DNA of 22,188 nt from JBFGFG01 sp041627475 (GTDB taxonomy: Bacteria > Actinomycetota > Nitriliruptoria > Nitriliruptorales > Nitriliruptoraceae): contig JBFKQZ010000017.1 of NCBI GenBank assembly GCA_041627475.1, forward strand, positions 1-22,188, written 5' to 3'. The notes beneath the pieces are model-generated. The model saw nothing but the letters and a program-made list of their open reading frames with translations, did no database searches and was not told the origin of the DNA. The position numbers were made by a program, and so were the translations under genes. Shown piece after piece: positions 16,400 through 22,188 of the stretch (position 1 is its first letter; every line of letters begins with the position of its first letter).

Positions 16400-17446
16400 T
16401 CAGGCGACGGTGGCACTGCGCACGCGTCGCCACCAGCGCTGCACCCACGCCCGCCAGGCGAACGGCTCGAACCCGGCGACCACCGTCGCCGGGTCCACCG
16501 TTGCGGTGGCGAGGGCCCACTGCCGCCGCCGCATCGTGGGACGCCACCCGCGGACCAGCCGTCGCACGACGCCCGGCACGACCCGCGGCTGCGACAGACC
16601 GAGCCAGAGCAGCTTGAGCACGGTGCCGACCAGGACCGCCGGCAGCACACGCAGCAGGCTCGGCCAGTGGTCGAGCTTCGCGAGCACGAGCAGGCGGTTC
16701 GCGGCGTTGCACTCCTCCACGAGGTCGGAGCGTCGTGCCCCGGCACCGCCGCGCTCGTGCACGGCCACGGCCGCGGGGACGTGCGCCGCGCGCCAGCCCC
16801 GCAGCCGGGCGCGCCAGTCGAGGTCGATGTCGTCGTAGTAGGCGAACAGCGTCTCGTCGAGCCACTCCGGGCTCCCGTCGTCGCGCGGGACGGCCACGTC
16901 GTCCAGCATCGCCCGCCGGTGCAGCGCCGCGGCACCCGTGACGCCGAAGACCTCGCCGCCCGGACTCGGTGCGGTCTGCCCCTCGTCGCGGTTGCCGAAC
17001 AGCCGCGTCACGAACGCACGGTGCCCGGTCGAGTCCACCCGCGGCCGCATGCCGGCGCGGCGGGGCCGCCACAGCGTCCCCTGCACCGAGCCCAGGCCGT
17101 CGTCGGCCTCGAGCGCGGCCGCCAGCGCGCCCACGTGGTCCGGCGCGAGGCGCGCGTCGGGATTGCAGAGGAGCACGGCGTCGGCGTCGGTCAGCGCGAT
17201 CGCCCGGTTCACGGCCGGTGTGAAGCCCGTGTTCGTGGTCAGCGGGACGACCCGCACCCGGTCCGGGTGGGCGACCGCGATCGCGGTCGCCCGTTCGACG
17301 GACCGGTCCTGCGAGCCGTTGTCCACGACGATGACGTCGAGCGGGTGGTCCTGGGCGAGCAGCGCCTCCAGGCACCCGTCGACGTGCTGTGCGCTGTCGA
17401 AGGTCACGACGACCGCCGTGACACGCAGCCGGCCGTCAGCCGTCAT
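16400..17446 (-). CDS. Family-2 glycosyltransferase (rhamnosyltransferase-like)
   Basis: 348 residues. The GT-A fold shows TAVVVTFDSA at the start, VVDNGSQD (40-47), NTGFTPAVNRAI (72-83), LLCNPDA (92-98, DXD-equivalent), GVTGAAALHRRAM (168-180) and FAYYDDIDLDWRARLRGW (201-218), the arrangement of WbbL/RfbF-type enzymes acting on lipid-linked acceptors. Two amphipathic or weakly hydrophobic helices in the last 90 residues may rest on the membrane. The frame is open to 17575, but ATG 17446 is the correct start, directly before the first beta strand; it overlaps the end of the ATPase gene by 11 bases. It is the last gene of the minus-strand export run. Sugar and linkage are unknown. Confidence 0.9.
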   Translation of the reverse strand: MTADGRLRVTAVVVTFDSAQHVDGCLEALLAQDHPLDVIVVDNGSQDRSVERATAIAVAHPDRVRVVPLTTNTGFTPAVNRAIALTDADAVLLCNPDARLAPDHVGALAAALEADDGLGSVQGTLWRPRRAGMRPRVDSTGHRAFVTRLFGNRDEGQTAPSPGGEVFGVTGAAALHRRAMLDDVAVPRDDGSPEWLDETLFAYYDDIDLDWRARLRGWRAAHVPAAVAVHERGGAGARRSDLVEECNAANRLLVLAKLDHWPSLLRVLPAVLVGTVLKLLWLGLSQPRVVPGVVRRLVRGWRPTMRRRQWALATATVDPATVVAGFEPFAWRAWVQRWWRRVRSATVA

Positions 17447-18710
17447 CGGCGTCGCGCGCCGTGTCGACGGTCCGGCGCGCCGGCACGGGACCGTCCACGA
17501 CGGAGAAGGACGCACCCAGGTCGACGACCCCCGTCGCTCCCGGCGTCGCCTGGACCTCGAGGTCGACGGGCTCACCGAACGCCCACGGGAACCGTGCGGA
17601 GGGGTCGGTCACGACCGGGAGGAGCCGGTGGTGCCCGGCCAGCAGGTTGGCCGTCAGCCGGATCTCGACGGTGGCCTCCTGCCCGGACTTCAGCGGGCCC
17701 ACGCCCAGACCGTTCCAGCTGGCGTGCGTCTCGTACAGCTCGGCGGCGTCGCGCCCCTCGACCCGCAGGCCCACGCTGCACGCCTCGAGGTCGTCGTCGG
17801 CCCGCAGCCGCAGCCGCAGCAGCAGCTGTCGACCGGGCTCGACGCTGCGGACCGGCTCGCCACCCCGGTCGGTGAGCTGCACACCGAGCACGTCCACGGC
17901 ACGGTGCCGACCCCGTGGGCCGTCCTCGTCGTCGCCCGTCACCGGACTGGTGAGCTGCCGGTACATCGTCAGGCCCTGACCGACCGCACCGTCGAACGCC
18001 AGCCGCCCCCGGTCGAGGACGATCACCCGGTCACAGAGGGACTCGATCGCCTCGAGGTCGTGGCTGACCACGAGCAGGGTCTTGCCCTCGTCGTGGAACT
18101 GCCGCATCCGCTCGAGGGACCGGTGCTGGAACTCGGCGTCACCGACCGACAGCACCTCGTCCACCAGCAGCACGTCGGGGTCGACGGTGACGGCGATCGC
18201 GAACCCCAGACGCACGTACATGCCGGAGGAGTAGTTGCGGACGGCCGTGTCCAGGAACGGGCCGACGCCCGAGAAGTCGACGATCTCGTCGAAGCGCTCC
18301 TGGATCGCCGCACGCGGCAGACCGAGGATCGCACCGTTGAGGAAGATGTTCTCGCGCCCGGTCAGGTCACCGTGGAAGCCGGCGCCCAGCTCGAGCAGCG
18401 ACGCCACACGGCCGCGCGTCTGGACCGTGCCCGCGTCGGGCGGGAGGATGCGCGCGAGCACCTTGAGCAGCGTCGACTTGCCCGACCCGTTGTGCCCGAC
18501 GACCCCGACGGCCTCGCCCTGCTCCACCGTGAAGCTGATGCCCTCGAGCGCGTTGAAGTCGGTGTAGGACGGCCGGCGGAACCGGTAGAGCATCTCCTTG
18601 AGGCCGGCCGGCTTCTCGTGGTACAGCCGGAATGTCTCGGTCAGCCCGTCCACGACGACGGCTGGGCCGTCGTCGTCACGCAACCGCTCGCGGAGGGCGT
18701 CGAGCACCAT
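17436..18710 (-). CDS. wzt: Polysaccharide ABC exporter ATPase with C-terminal Wzt-type domain
   Basis: 424 residues. Nucleotide-binding domain: Walker A GHNGSGKST (72-80), signature YSSGM (160-164), Walker B VLLVDE (180-185), H-loop His217. The long N-terminal lead-in with YRFRRPSYTDFNALEGISF and LLELGAGFHGDLTGRENIFLNG are typical of O-antigen/teichoic-acid type exporters (Wzt, TagH). Residues from about 268 to 412 form an extra beta-rich domain (LRLRLRADDDLEACSVGLRV, PLKSGQEATVEIRL, LLAGHHRLLPVV) of the kind that binds the end of the glycan in E. coli O9a Wzt. ATG 18710 is preceded by AAGGAGGT at 18718-18725, within the end of the permease gene, with 3 bases between stop and start: a tightly coupled pair. 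Confidence 0.93.
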   Translation of the reverse strand: MVLDALRERLRDDDGPAVVVDGLTETFRLYHEKPAGLKEMLYRFRRPSYTDFNALEGISFTVEQGEAVGVVGHNGSGKSTLLKVLARILPPDAGTVQTRGRVASLLELGAGFHGDLTGRENIFLNGAILGLPRAAIQERFDEIVDFSGVGPFLDTAVRNYSSGMYVRLGFAIAVTVDPDVLLVDEVLSVGDAEFQHRSLERMRQFHDEGKTLLVVSHDLEAIESLCDRVIVLDRGRLAFDGAVGQGLTMYRQLTSPVTGDDEDGPRGRHRAVDVLGVQLTDRGGEPVRSVEPGRQLLLRLRLRADDDLEACSVGLRVEGRDAAELYETHASWNGLGVGPLKSGQEATVEIRLTANLLAGHHRLLPVVTDPSARFPWAFGEPVDLEVQATPGATGVVDLGASFSVVDGPVPARRTVDTARDADDG

Positions 18711-18713
18711 CGC

Positions 18714-19589
18714 TCAGACCTCCTTCGCGAACGTGAGCGCCAGCCGGTTGAAGAACACGTAGCCGACCGCGAAGACGACGACCGAGAACACCGTCGCCAG
18801 GACGAACAGCTCGGGGTCCGGCATCGTCGGGGGCGACGTCTCGAACGGGACGCCGGTGATCCCGCCGCCGCTGCCCTCCGCGGCGATCGTGACGCGTCCG
18901 AACGTGGCCGTGCGGAACAGCTCGACGAACCAGCTCATCGGGTTCAGGGCCGTCACCTGCGCCAGCGCCCGGACGGTGGCGCTGTCGGACGCCTCGAGGA
19001 GCGCCGCGGGGTAGAGCACCGGCGTCGCGTAGAACCAGACGAGGAAGATGACGACGATCAGCTCCTGCAGGTCGCGGAACGGCACGTTCGCGCCCGCCCA
19101 GATCATGGCCATGCCCGAGGTGAAGAGCGTCATGATGGCGACGACGACCAGCGCCACCGGGAGGTGCAGCAGCACGCCCCATCCGCGGTAGGCGACGAGC
19201 ACCGGACTCAGCACCAGCAGCGCCAGAAGGAAGTGGGTCAGCTGCGCCAGCACCATCGACAGCGGCAGCACCTCCCGCGGGAAGTACACCTTCTTGATGA
19301 GCGCACCGTTGCCGACGATCGCCGTGATCGAGGACTGCGAGCTGGTCTGGAAGAACTGCCAGAGCAGGTAGCCGGAGAGGAAGAACGCGGCGTAGTCCTC
19401 GATGTCGAGGCGGAACGCGAAACCGAACAGGGCGGTGAAGACGACCGTCATGAGCGCCGGCGTCAGCAGCGACCACAGGAACCCGAGCGCCGAGTTCTTG
19501 TAACGGATCTTGAGCTCCTTGGCGACGAACTGCCGAAGGAGCTCACGCGCGTGCCACAGGTCGACGAGCTTGTGGCGCAACGGGTTCAT
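18714..19589 (-). CDS. wzm: Polysaccharide ABC-2 type permease (Wzm/TagG-like)
   Basis: 291 residues with about six membrane helices. Hallmarks of the family are the N-terminal amphipathic helix, RYKNSALGFLWSLLTPALM (29-47), SGYLLWQFF (72-80), KKVYFPREVLPL (99-110) and ALNPMSWFVELFR (214-226). It forms the channel through which the ATPase encoded next drives a lipid-linked glycan across the membrane. An unusually long Gly/Pro-rich external loop (about 232-262) precedes the last helix. No ribosome-binding site is seen before the ATG; instead a TAGGCT -10 box sits 6 nt upstream, so the transcript is probably leaderless. First gene of the wzm-wzt-glycosyltransferase unit. Confidence 0.94.
   Translation of the reverse strand: MNPLRHKLVDLWHARELLRQFVAKELKIRYKNSALGFLWSLLTPALMTVVFTALFGFAFRLDIEDYAAFFLSGYLLWQFFQTSSQSSITAIVGNGALIKKVYFPREVLPLSMVLAQLTHFLLALLVLSPVLVAYRGWGVLLHLPVALVVVAIMTLFTSGMAMIWAGANVPFRDLQELIVVIFLVWFYATPVLYPAALLEASDSATVRALAQVTALNPMSWFVELFRTATFGRVTIAAEGSGGGITGVPFETSPPTMPDPELFVLATVFSVVVFAVGYVFFNRLALTFAKEV
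18718..18725 (-). promoter_or_regulatory. Strong ribosome binding site of the Wzt ATPase gene
   Basis: AAGGAGGT on the minus strand, within the last codons of the permease gene and 7 nt from ATG 18710. It is the closest match to the anti-Shine-Dalgarno sequence seen in the window and suggests high, coupled expression of the ATPase. Confidence 0.75.
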
Positions 19590-19595
19590 GCGACG

Positions 19596-19601
19596 AGCCT
19601 A
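19596..19601 (-). promoter_or_regulatory. -10 box of a probable leaderless promoter for wzm
   Basis: TAGGCT on the minus strand, separated by 6 nt from ATG 19589. With the usual 6-8 nt from -10 to transcription start, the transcript would begin at the ATG. It makes wzm-wzt-glycosyltransferase a transcription unit of its own. Confidence 0.5.
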
Positions 19602-19621
19602 TGCCTGGGTGCGACAGCGAC

Positions 19622-19641
19622 GATCAGCGCGTGCGCTGACC
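19622..19641. repeat. 20-bp near-perfect palindrome between the nucleotidyltransferase gene and wzm
   Basis: GATCAGCGCGTGCGCTGACC has nine pairing positions on each side (one G-T) around a 2-base centre. It ends 1 base before the stop codon triplet of the upstream nucleotidyltransferase gene and lies about 20 bases upstream of the wzm -10 box. It could be an operator for wzm or a weak hairpin terminator; the lack of a T run favours an operator. Confidence 0.4.
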
Positions 19642-19642
19642 G

Positions 19643-20746
19643 TCAGTCGCGTGGGTCGGGGATCCGGGTGCCGATCGGCAGCTGCGCCGGGGCCGTCACG
19701 GTCACGCCCTCGCCGAGCACGGTGTCACCGAGGACCTCGAGGCCGTCACCGACCGTCACCCCGGGCGCCGTCAGGAGTTCGCTCGCGGTCACGCCGTCAC
19801 CGACGACGGTGCCCGAGCCGAGCGCGCTGTCGCGGATGCTCGCCCCGGTGCCCACGCGTGCCTCGGCACCGACGACCACGTGGGGACCGACCTGCGCCTC
19901 GGCTGCGATCGTCGCACCGTCGAGGACGAGCACGGGCCCCGTCAGCGTCGCCGAGGCGTCCACCTCGGCCCCAGCAGCGACCCTGACACCGTCCGCGGCG
20001 GCGGGCACGGCCTCGACGCTGGGCCAGTGCAGGGCACCGTCCAGCGCCAATCGGGTGCCGGTGCGCAGCCGCTCGGGCGTGCCGAGGTCGGCCCAGGCGC
20101 CCTCCCAGACGAAGCCCTCGATGTGCTCGCCGTCGGCCAGCAGGCCCGGGAACACGGCGCGCTCGAAGGAGAGCCGGCCCGGCTCGAAGCGCAGCAGCGA
20201 GGCCGGGTCGAGCACGTACGTGCCCGCGTTGATGGCGTCCTGGCCGGGCAGCGTCCCGGGCTCGGGCTTCTCCACGAACGACGTGATCCGGGTGCCCTCG
20301 CGCACGCACACCCCGTAGCTGGACGTGTCCTCCACGCGCGTCAGGGCCAGCGTGGCCGTCGCGTCGTGCGCCACGTGGTGGTCGACGATCGCCCGGAAGT
20401 CGATGTCGGTGAGGATGTCGCCGTTGCACACGATGGTCGGGCCGCGCAGCCGGTCGGCCACCTCGCGCACCCCGCCGGCCGTGTCCAGCGGTGTGGGCTC
20501 GGGCACGGCCTCGAGCTCGATGCCCAGCGTCGCCGCCGTCGGCCGGAGCACCTCGAACGGGCTGGTGTCCGCCCCGACGACCAGCAGCACGCGCTCGACC
20601 CCCGCATTCGCGAGCCGCCGCAGCACGCCGGTCAGGAACGGCTCCCCGCAGAACTCGACCAGGGGCTTGGGCACGTCGTGCGTCAGCGGCTGCAGTCGGG
20701 TGCCCCTGCCCCCGGCGACGATCACGGCGTCCAGTGCGGTGGTCAC
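19643..20746 (-). CDS. Nucleotidyltransferase, mannose-1-phosphate guanylyltransferase-like
   Basis: 367 residues. Makes an NDP-sugar from a sugar-1-phosphate. The pyrophosphorylase domain has AGGRGTRLQPLT (11-22), PKPLVEF (26-32), CNGDILTDID (107-116), FVEKPEPG (157-164), NAGTYVLD (173-180) and WADLGTPERL (218-227). The second half (from about 253) has Ile/Val-rich hexapeptide-like turns of a left-handed beta-helix, as in GDP-mannose pyrophosphorylases. Mycobacteria carry manB (Rv3264c) at the corresponding place beside wbbL and rmlD, which favours GDP-mannose, but glucose-1-phosphate thymidylyltransferase cannot be excluded. The frame is open far upstream to 21226 inside another gene; GTG 20746 is right because the fold begins four residues later. 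It follows the rhamnosyltransferase gene by 38 bases. Confidence 0.9.
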   Translation of the reverse strand: MTTALDAVIVAGGRGTRLQPLTHDVPKPLVEFCGEPFLTGVLRRLANAGVERVLLVVGADTSPFEVLRPTAATLGIELEAVPEPTPLDTAGGVREVADRLRGPTIVCNGDILTDIDFRAIVDHHVAHDATATLALTRVEDTSSYGVCVREGTRITSFVEKPEPGTLPGQDAINAGTYVLDPASLLRFEPGRLSFERAVFPGLLADGEHIEGFVWEGAWADLGTPERLRTGTRLALDGALHWPSVEAVPAAADGVRVAAGAEVDASATLTGPVLVLDGATIAAEAQVGPHVVVGAEARVGTGASIRDSALGSGTVVGDGVTASELLTAPGVTVGDGLEVLGDTVLGEGVTVTAPAQLPIGTRIPDPRD

Positions 20747-20784
20747 GTACGGCCCTGTCAGGTCGGGGTCGAGGAGGTCGGAGG

Positions 20785-21651
20785 CTACTCCCCGGTGGTG
20801 CTGCGCCCGGGGGCGCTCCCGCGGGTGCGGCCCCACGCCGTCGCGACCGCGACCCACACCGCCAGCCCGAGCCGGACGAGGGGTCGCAGCACCGCGCGCG
20901 GCCCGGTCAGCACGTGCGTGGCCGCGAACCGGTCGAGGCTCCGGGCGTGCTGCCGCACGCGCCGCGGCAGCTGGCGCGTGCTCGCCCCGACCTCGTGGAC
21001 GACGTGGGCCTCCGGCACGGTCACCAGTCGGCCACCGGCCGCGCGGAGACGGACCCCGAGGTCGACGTCCTCTGCGTAGAGGAAGTACGCCGGGTCGAAC
21101 CCCCCGACGGCCGTGAACGCCGCACGGTCGACCGCCAGCGCACAGCCGGAGAGCCAGTCGGCGTCGCGGGCACGGCCCCCGAGGTCCACCGCGCGGTAGC
21201 GCCGCGTCCACGGGTTCCCCGGCCACCAGAGCCCGAACAGCGCATGGCCGAGCGCCGTCGGGAGGTCCGGCAGCGCACGTGCCGAGGCCTGTGGCCGACC
21301 GTCGGGGTAGGTCACGGCAGGCCCGGCCGCGGCCACGCCCGGCCGTCGCACCGCCGCCGCCAGCGGCCCGAGCGAGCCCGGCGCCCAGACCGTGTCCGCG
21401 TTGCAGATCGCCACCACGTCCACGTCGGCCGGCAGCGCGGCGACGCCGGCGTTGGCCGCGCGCCCGAACCCGAGGTTCGGCAGTTCGACGACCGCCGCGT
21501 CGACGGCCACCACCCGGGCCGCGGTGTCGTCGTCGGACCCGCTGTCGACGACGACCACCACGTCGGCGCCCGCCTCGCGCAACGAGGCGGCACAGCGCGC
21601 CGCACGCACCGGGGTCCGGTGGGTGACGACGACCGCGCCGACCCGACTCAC
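20785..21651 (-). CDS. wbbL: WbbL-like rhamnosyltransferase (family 2)
   Basis: 288 residues. GT-A motifs: VGAVVVTHRTP at the start, VVDSGSDDD (34-42), NLGFGRAANAGV (59-70), CNADTVW (83-89), the WbbL-type GPAVTYPDGRPQASARALP (110-128), DWLSGCALAVDRAAF (165-179) and YFLYAEDVDLGVRLR (189-203). Mycobacterial WbbL adds L-rhamnose to GlcNAc-diphospho-decaprenol to make the linkage unit joining arabinogalactan to peptidoglycan. With rmlD next door, use of dTDP-L-rhamnose is likely; the exact acceptor in this organism is inferred. The GTG start at 21651 overlaps the stop of the upstream membrane protein as GTGA. A hydrophobic stretch near the end (259-273) may contact the membrane. Confidence 0.87.
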   Translation of the reverse strand: MSRVGAVVVTHRTPVRAARCAASLREAGADVVVVVDSGSDDDTAARVVAVDAAVVELPNLGFGRAANAGVAALPADVDVVAICNADTVWAPGSLGPLAAAVRRPGVAAAGPAVTYPDGRPQASARALPDLPTALGHALFGLWWPGNPWTRRYRAVDLGGRARDADWLSGCALAVDRAAFTAVGGFDPAYFLYAEDVDLGVRLRAAGGRLVTVPEAHVVHEVGASTRQLPRRVRQHARSLDRFAATHVLTGPRAVLRPLVRLGLAVWVAVATAWGRTRGSAPGRSTTGE

Positions 21652-22028
21652 CGCTGCCCGATCCCGATCAGGGCGACACCGGACATCACCAGCAGCGCGC
21701 CGGCCATCGTGGTCAGCGAGGGGCGCTCACCCAGGAGGTACCAGGAGGCGCCGAGGATCAGGACGTAGCTGAGGCTGACGATCGGGTAGGCCACCGAGAG
21801 CGGGACCCGCGACAGCGCGGCCAGCCAGAAGAGCGAGGAGCTGGCGAAGGCGACGAACCCGAGCACGAGCCGCCAGCTGCCGAGGATCGTCCCCAACAGC
21901 TGGAGGAGGGCACGCGGCTGCAGCGCCACCGTCGCGCCGGTGGCGTCCATGCCGGCCTTCAGCAGCAGCTGGCCCGACGTCGCGAGCAGGATCGAGAGCG
22001 CGAGCGAGAGCCAGGTCGTGGCGGTCAC
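21648..22028 (-). CDS. Small four-helix EamA/SMR-type membrane protein
   Basis: 126 residues with four hydrophobic helices: about 6-25, 38-65, 72-94 and 103-121. The element SRVPLSVAYPIVSLSYVLILGA and the following LGERPS resemble small multidrug resistance (SMR) and ArnE/ArnF proteins of the drug/metabolite transporter superfamily. The half-size of a ten-helix EamA protein means it must act as a dimer. Its place between rmlD and the rhamnosyltransferase, with a GTGA overlap to the latter, suggests a lipid-linked sugar flippase or a scaffold for that pathway rather than drug efflux; this is inference. The GTG start at 22028 is the first one before the first helix; no strong ribosome-binding site is visible. 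Confidence 0.78.
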   Translation of the reverse strand: MTATTWLSLALSILLATSGQLLLKAGMDATGATVALQPRALLQLLGTILGSWRLVLGFVAFASSSLFWLAALSRVPLSVAYPIVSLSYVLILGASWYLLGERPSLTTMAGALLVMSGVALIGIGQR

Positions 22029-22085
22029 GTGCGGTCCGTGGGGTCGACGTGACGTCGAGTGAACCCGACGGGGCGCCGCCAGCCG
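22029..22085. other. rmlD-SMR gap with a short inverted repeat
   Basis: 57 bases between the rmlD stop and the SMR-like start. TCGACG and CGTCGA form a 6-bp inverted repeat around TGA (22044-22058). No TAnnnT box suitable for the GTG at 22028 was found, so the downstream gene is probably read from the rmlD promoter outside the window. Confidence 0.3.
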
Positions 22086-22188
22086 TCAGGCGAGCTCCCC
22101 GAGCTCGCCGAGGAGCGATCGCAGCCCCTCCCGCCAGTCCGGCAGCGGCGTCAGGCCGGACGCCGTCGCGTGGGTCGCGTCGAGCACC
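22086..22188 (-). CDS. rmlD: dTDP-4-dehydrorhamnose reductase, C-terminal fragment (5' part beyond the window)
   Basis: Only the last 34 residues lie in the window, ending with TGA at 22086-22088. They read VLDATHATASGLTP, then LPDWREGLRSLL, then an acidic tail. Many RmlD proteins end with a conserved SVLDN-x-GLxPLPDWREAL pattern, and this fragment fits it well. RmlD reduces dTDP-4-dehydro-L-rhamnose to dTDP-L-rhamnose, the donor for the WbbL-like enzyme two genes downstream; mycobacteria have the same rmlD-wbbL-manB order. The frame is too short for the Rossmann motifs to be seen, so the call rests on this terminal pattern and on context. Confidence 0.65.
   Translation of the reverse strand, partial: VLDATHATASGLTPLPDWREGLRSLLGELGELA

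Noticed and set aside
17447..17575. 43-residue N-terminal extension of the second GT2
   Set aside because: It lies inside the ATPase gene, is Arg/Ser-rich, and the fold begins just after ATG 17446.
16938..20318. An 1126-codon plus-strand open frame across wzt, wzm and the nucleotidyltransferase
   Set aside because: It crosses several well-supported minus-strand genes and their gaps, and shows no domain.
20747..21226. N-terminal extension of the nucleotidyltransferase frame to 527 residues
   Set aside because: The extension overlaps the rhamnosyltransferase gene in another frame and is Arg/Pro/Gly-rich; the enzyme fold begins right after GTG 20746.

Overview
The window is GC-rich, gene-dense bacterial DNA with strong third-position G/C bias, GTG starts and few intergenic gaps (the longest is about 190 bases). 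It contains a WhiB regulator, a fused FbiC (CofG+CofH) for coenzyme F420, DUF3499 and DUF5719 proteins, and TAnnnT -10 boxes placed for leaderless mRNAs. These point to Actinomycetota. The unusual gene combination suggests a deep branch (Nitriliruptoria or Acidimicrobiia are possible) rather than Mycobacterium or Streptomyces; the lineage is inference. No tRNA, rRNA, CRISPR array, transposase or integrase was seen.

Left block (1-5850): a DUF3499 zinc-ribbon protein (minus, cut by the window edge) is divergent from a small zincin metallopeptidase (plus). A minus-strand run follows: whiB, a large membrane glycosyltransferase, and a membrane-anchored DUF5719 protein whose start codon overlaps the stop of the glycosyltransferase. 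This resembles the conserved actinobacterial neighbourhood DUF3499 / metallopeptidase / whiB2 / fbiA / fbiB / manB / wbbL / rmlD known from mycobacteria.

Middle block (6039-15461): a 1668-residue, almost purely helical coiled-coil protein ends in a UvrC-like double helix-hairpin-helix. It sits downstream of fbiC on the same strand. Divergent from fbiC are cofD and a stand-alone cofE. So FO synthase, the phospholactate/enolpyruvyl transferase and the F420:glutamate ligase are all together, but the FbiB C-terminal reductase domain and CofC/FbiD are not in the window.

Right block (15556-22188): a membrane-anchored DUF3105 protein (plus) converges with a minus-strand surface-polysaccharide run. 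In transcription order this reads rmlD (cut by the right edge), a four-helix EamA/SMR-like membrane protein, a WbbL-like rhamnosyltransferase, a mannose-1-phosphate guanylyltransferase-like enzyme, an ABC-2 permease (Wzm), its ATPase with a C-terminal carbohydrate-binding-type domain (Wzt), and a second family-2 glycosyltransferase. Together they could make dTDP-rhamnose and an NDP-hexose, assemble a lipid-linked glycan and export it.

The strongest candidate for something undescribed is the giant coiled-coil/HhH protein at 6039-11045. It has about 1420 consecutive proline-free residues, 11/22-residue periodicity and a basic DNA-binding-type tail.
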